Assembly (NCBI RefSeq): GCF_000611645.1
Contig: NW_014013004.1
Span: 1 to 23,279, forward strand
Length of the DNA: 23,279 nucleotides
Direction: 5' to 3'
From: Monoraphidium neglectum
Taxonomy: Eukaryota; Chlorophyta; Chlorophyceae; Sphaeropleales; Selenastraceae
Of this stretch, positions 19,927 to 23,279 are shown in pieces; the stretch's first letter is position 1; the number at the start of each line of letters is the position of its first letter. Under the pieces are notes generated by a model, which saw only the letters and a list, made by a program, of their open reading frames with translations, ran no database searches and had not been told where the DNA came from. Position numbers and translations under genes: made by a program.

Positions 19927-20115
19927 TGTACCGTACTCGAGGGCACGGGCGCACCTCTCAACCGGGCGAGACGACGACGGATAAAATTGTCTGACAAGGC
20001 ATTTATCATGCGCCAAAAAGAGGGGGCTCACCGCAAAGTGTACGATAAGCGCCCATTCAAACTGGGTCTGTCAGTCTGCACCAGGTCTGCACACCACGAA
20101 AAGGGAGAAAATGAG

Positions 20116-20152
20116 AAAAGAGGCATCAGGTAGCCTGTATCAGGCCTCTTTT
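20116..20152. other. Hairpin-forming inverted repeat followed by T run
   Basis: AAAAGAGGC (20116-20124) and GCCTCTTTT (20144-20152) form a 9-bp perfect stem around a 19-base loop, and the right arm ends in T residues. On its own this resembles a terminator or the end of a small RNA, but in nuclear DNA the meaning is unclear. Confidence 0.45.
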
Positions 20153-21490
20153 TGTACCGTACCCATATCTCTGGAGCCGACCAACAGCTTGTTGAAATGT
20201 GTATCTTGAATGTACAAGGAGTTCTAGAACTACGGGTTCGGGTCGTGCCCCTTGCCTCAGCAACGCCACCCACAAAAGCTGTACGCTGTGCAGTACCGTA
20301 TTGCATCGCACCTGCAAAGCGACCTTATCATACTGGTGCAGTTTCAGCTCCTATTACTGCATCACGTGCTGCCAGCCCCTTTCTTCATTGGGCATACCGG
20401 CGCTGTCAATCCAAAGCATCGCACAGGCAGACGCAGCGCGTGGCGTACACCCAAAGGGGGGCACATGTGCCACCCACGTTGGTGCCTGGGCTCCTGGGCA
20501 ACATGGTTGCCTGACTTCAACAGTCATCCAGACACTTGTCCCAGATGATTATTCCCCCAAGTGCTGCTGAGCATTGAACCTGAGTGGGTAGTAGTGTGAG
20601 TGAGGGCACGCTGACCCCGTCTGGCATGGCCAACTGGGAGTGCCGGTCGCTCCAGGAGTGCTGGACTGAGCTGATAACTTTCTCTGCTGAATGCTGCTCT
20701 CGCCCCAGCCGGTCAACGCCGCATGTCTATGTGTCACGGAGAGCACTGGCCAGGATAAGGGTTTAGTATCTCAGACTGCTAGTACTAGGCCACGTCAGTT
20801 AACACTATAAACCTTGAAGCTAATGCCAGTGGAGCAGCTGCCCAGCAGGCGCCCCTAGATGACTGGGCCCGTGAAGCGGTCATGGGCGTCGTTGAAGGGT
20901 GGCAGTCTGTGTGTTCATGATTTGGGAGCCTGTTACGCTCTGCCCCCTGTTGCGACCCCATAGCCGCATTGTTGTCTTGTTGCAACCAGGCCCCAGCGGC
21001 TCGCTTATTGTTCAAACATGCAGCAGCGCTTGTTTGCATGGGCAAACACACTTTGATGCGTGAAAAGCATAATTGGCAAGTTGGACTGGCGATGAACCAG
21101 CCGTCACACCTTCTCATCAGGCTGCATTGATTATATCGCACTAAACGTGCAAGCTGCTTAGTGAGTATGGATGAGCAGGTCAACCTTGGTCAACCCCTTG
21201 ACGTGGCATCTCATCCCTTGTTGCATGGGAGGCCCCACGGCGCTGAGGCCCTGCGAGTGTGCTGGTCAACAACAATGAAACCTGATGTTCGGCGGGCGAG
21301 TTGGACACAATCAGTGTGAAAGGTGAGGGGGCGGATGTTCTCCTGTTGCCCCATCAGCAGCTGATCAGCAGCACTCATCACACACCACTTTTGTCCCGCG
21401 TCCGGCAGTGCTTGGCGAAACCCACATTGTCAAATATCATTTACAGTCCATTCGCAGCTTACAACAGTTTGAGCTCGCAGCGCGGCCATC

Positions 21491-22862
21491 ATGGCCGCTG
21501 CACAGAGCGACGAGTTTGAGGAGGAGGTATACGATGAGGACGAGGACTATGGGGACGAGTTTGAGGAGGAGTTGACTGGAGAGGAGATTGAAGCGGACGG
21601 GGACGAGGCCATCGGCGGCGATCTGCTTGGTGGTAGGCCCGGACGGGCTCTATGGGGTGTTGAAATCATATCATGTATTGAAACCTCAAACCCACGCTTT
21701 GCAGTAGTGAATGGAGCAGCCTGGGATCCGCGGTGTGCCGACGAAGGCTTGAAGGATCTGAAATTTTGCTCGCCTTCACACTGCTCGTATCGTGGATTAT
21801 CAATACTTCACATAGTGCATCGAATACAATCTTTTGTCGCTCTTTGCCATCACACACTCGCGCACCCACGCCGCAGCGGCAGAGGGCGGCAGCGCGGCAG
21901 CGGCAGCAGCGGGCGGTGGCGGAGGTGACGACGAGTACGAAGACGAGGAAGAGGGCGCCGAGGAGGAGGAGGAAGAGGAGGAGGAGGAGGAGGACGACCT
22001 CGTGGTCGCGCAGGACTGGACGGGCCTGCGCACGCTGCCGGAGCAGGCCGCTGTGTTGGACGTCCTGTCGCACCTGCGCGCCGCCGGCGCGCGGCAGCTG
22101 ACCGTGCTGCTGCTCGGCAAGAGCGGCGTGGGCAAGAGCTCGCTGGTCAACGCGCTGCTGGGGGAGAAGGCGGCGGCGGTCAGCGCATTCAAGCTGCAGG
22201 CTGACACGGACTCGACAGTCAAGTACGTGCGCCAGGTGGGCCTCATTCCAATGGCCGGCGGCGACGTGGGCCTCGTTTTGGGCGGTCACTATCCGGCCAG
22301 GCATGGCAACTTTCTTCTTCAGGACTGCGCGTGCTGGTCATAAGGGATGCATGGGACGCGCGCGTTTAAGCCTGCGATTGGTCCGCGGCGCAAGAGCCGG
22401 CTCGCCGCGGGGCATGGCACCGTTGGGAAGGAGAGGCGGCGGCGGCCCAGGCCGCGACGGAGCGGCGGCGCGGGCAGCGAGCGGGAGGATGGGGGGACCT
22501 GGGGCGGCGCCGGGGCGGGCGGCCCATGGTGGCGCCATCAGCGGGCCCCGTGCCGCGGGGGCCTGCAGCGCACTGCCCCCTCACTTTGCTGCATGCCTCC
22601 AAGCGGGCTGCAGAGCAAGCAGCAACTTTGCGGCCCCTGGCTGTCGCCGACCTCCGCTCGCGCGTGCACCCCTCGCACTGCCTTCTAGAGGCCAACAACC
22701 AATGCGTGATTCGCGACCGTGACCACCCCCCCTTTTTCCCAAAACGGATGACGTCACCACCAGGTGGCCCTGGGTGACGAGGAGCTGGACGGGTACCGGC
22801 TGACCCTCATAGACACCTGCGGCCTGGAAGATCCAGAGGCGGGAGACACAGTCAGCTACGGG
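21491..22862 (+). CDS. Toc34/Toc159-type GTPase of chloroplast import (N-terminal part, runs off the window)
   Basis: Three exons can be supported: 21491-21632, 21877-22235 and 22764-22862. Introns are GT-AG, phases agree, and 200 residues are covered; a GTGAGC donor at 22863 shows the gene continues. The ATG has a strong context (GCCATCATGG). Residues 1-91 are extremely acidic (Asp/Glu runs, an Ala/Gly linker, then about a dozen Glu in a row), like the acidic A-domain of Toc159 receptors. The G domain begins with DWTGLRTLPEQ, the typical entry to Toc34-type domains. It is followed by the P-loop GKSGVGKSS (128-136), a switch region with VSAFKLQADTDSTV, and the G3 motif LIDTCGL with Asp184 and Gly187. 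Toc GTPases sit in the outer chloroplast envelope and recognise preproteins. The G4/G5 motifs and membrane anchor are not in the window, and no further exon between 22863 and 23279 could be supported, so receptor subtype is unresolved. Confidence 0.8.
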
Positions 22863-23279
22863 GTGAGCCCAGACCCAGGCAGTACTGCGGCGCCCTGCTC
22901 CCGGCGCCGCGCGGGGGCATGACCTTCTTTTCTTCATCAACTTGCTCGCGTGGCGCGCGCTGGGCGGCGGGGCTTACAAGGGGACGCGGCCCGCCACAGC
23001 TGGTCCTGCACAGTTGGGGGGAGAACGGGCCGGGCTTTGCAGATGTCCATCAACGGGGGATCCCTGCGGTGGTGGAGGCGGGCTCTGGCGGCGCTGTCAG
23101 GGCTGCGCGGCTCCTCCTGGCAGCCAGGGCCGTCTGTTTGGCGCGTGAGGCGCGCGCGCGCCCTTCACCTTGCCCGACATCCATCCAGCCGACCGCCGTC
23201 CGCTTGCACACCAAACCACACTTATGCTTAACCTTGCCCCAACCCCACCCACCCAACACTACCAAACCCGACCTAACCC
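22863..23279. other. Probably intron of the Toc-type gene, to the window end
   Basis: Follows the GTGAGC donor after exon 3. One possible exon (23042-23144, between a TTTGCAG acceptor and a GTGAGG donor) was considered, but none of its frames gives a sequence expected after switch II of Toc GTPases. The last 60 bases are C/A-rich low-complexity sequence. Confidence 0.4.

Larger units (their letters stand above)
19754..21490. other. Unassigned region between divergent BTB copy C and the Toc-type gene
   Basis: The first 200 bases or so repeat the 5' flank of copy B and fade out near 19970. The rest is AT-richer and unique within the window. It contains a hairpin at 20116-20152, a TTCTAGAA palindrome at 20220-20231 and several short open frames on both strands. 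None of these frames has a recognisable motif or matches a splice model. It should hold both promoters; a TATA-like GATTATATCG at about 21129 is too far from 21491 to be convincing. A decayed mobile element cannot be excluded, but no terminal repeats were seen. Confidence 0.5.

Noticed and set aside
20221..20256. T-arm-like GGTTCGGGTC sequence suggesting a tRNA
   Set aside because: No complementary acceptor stem, D arm or anticodon arm could be placed around it.
23042..23144. Candidate fourth exon of the Toc-type gene
   Set aside because: Acceptor and donor look acceptable, but none of the three frames resembles Toc GTPase sequence after the G3 motif.
23225..23279. C/A-rich end of the window ending in CCTAACCC, telomere-like
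   Set aside because: There is no regular 7- or 8-base unit (CCCTAAA or CCCTAAAA) repeated; it is better read as low-complexity intron sequence.
1..23279. CRISPR arrays, bacterial operons, rRNA genes
   Set aside because: No regularly spaced repeats, ribosome binding sites or rRNA sequence were seen; gene structure is clearly eukaryotic with introns.

Overview
The window looks like nuclear DNA from a green alga (Chlorophyta, probably Chlorophyceae of the Chlamydomonas/Scenedesmus type). The evidence is high GC in exons and introns, genes cut by short GT-AG introns, CAG-coded poly-Gln tracts, long TG/CA microsatellites, candidate TGTAA polyadenylation signals, and a Toc-type GTPase of chloroplast protein import. 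The assignment is an inference; no marker gene fixes the species. All gene models below were built by hand from splice sites, reading phase and family motifs.

Layout: (1) 1-198 is probably the Ala/Gly-rich C-terminus of a gene entering from the left, followed by about 1.8 kb of GC-rich sequence without a supportable gene. (2) 2621-5100 (+) is a six-exon class IV PLP-dependent aminotransferase with two poly-Gln tracts. (3) 6315-9262 (+) is an eight-exon Cof-type HAD phosphatase. (4) 10103-19753 (-) holds three tandem, head-to-tail copies (A, B, C) of a three-exon gene encoding a BTB-BACK protein with a MATH/TRAF-like C-terminal domain. The introns and the B/C spacers are duplicated along with the coding sequence. 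Intron 2 of each copy carries a TG/CA microsatellite, and in copy A this contains a 496-base run of N. (5) About 1.7 kb of AT-richer, unassigned DNA follows. (6) 21491 to beyond the right edge (+) is the acidic N-terminus and first half of the G domain of a Toc34/Toc159-type GTPase.

The genes do not form an obvious pathway. The aminotransferase and HAD enzyme are probably metabolic and possibly plastid-targeted, the Toc GTPase acts at the chloroplast envelope, and the BTB proteins are probably substrate adaptors for CUL3 ubiquitin ligases. The most unusual part is the BTB cluster. Its domain order is the reverse of land-plant MATH-BTB proteins, its BACK segment looks mosaic (A resembles C there, while B resembles C elsewhere), and its spacers contain a near-invariant 44-bp block.
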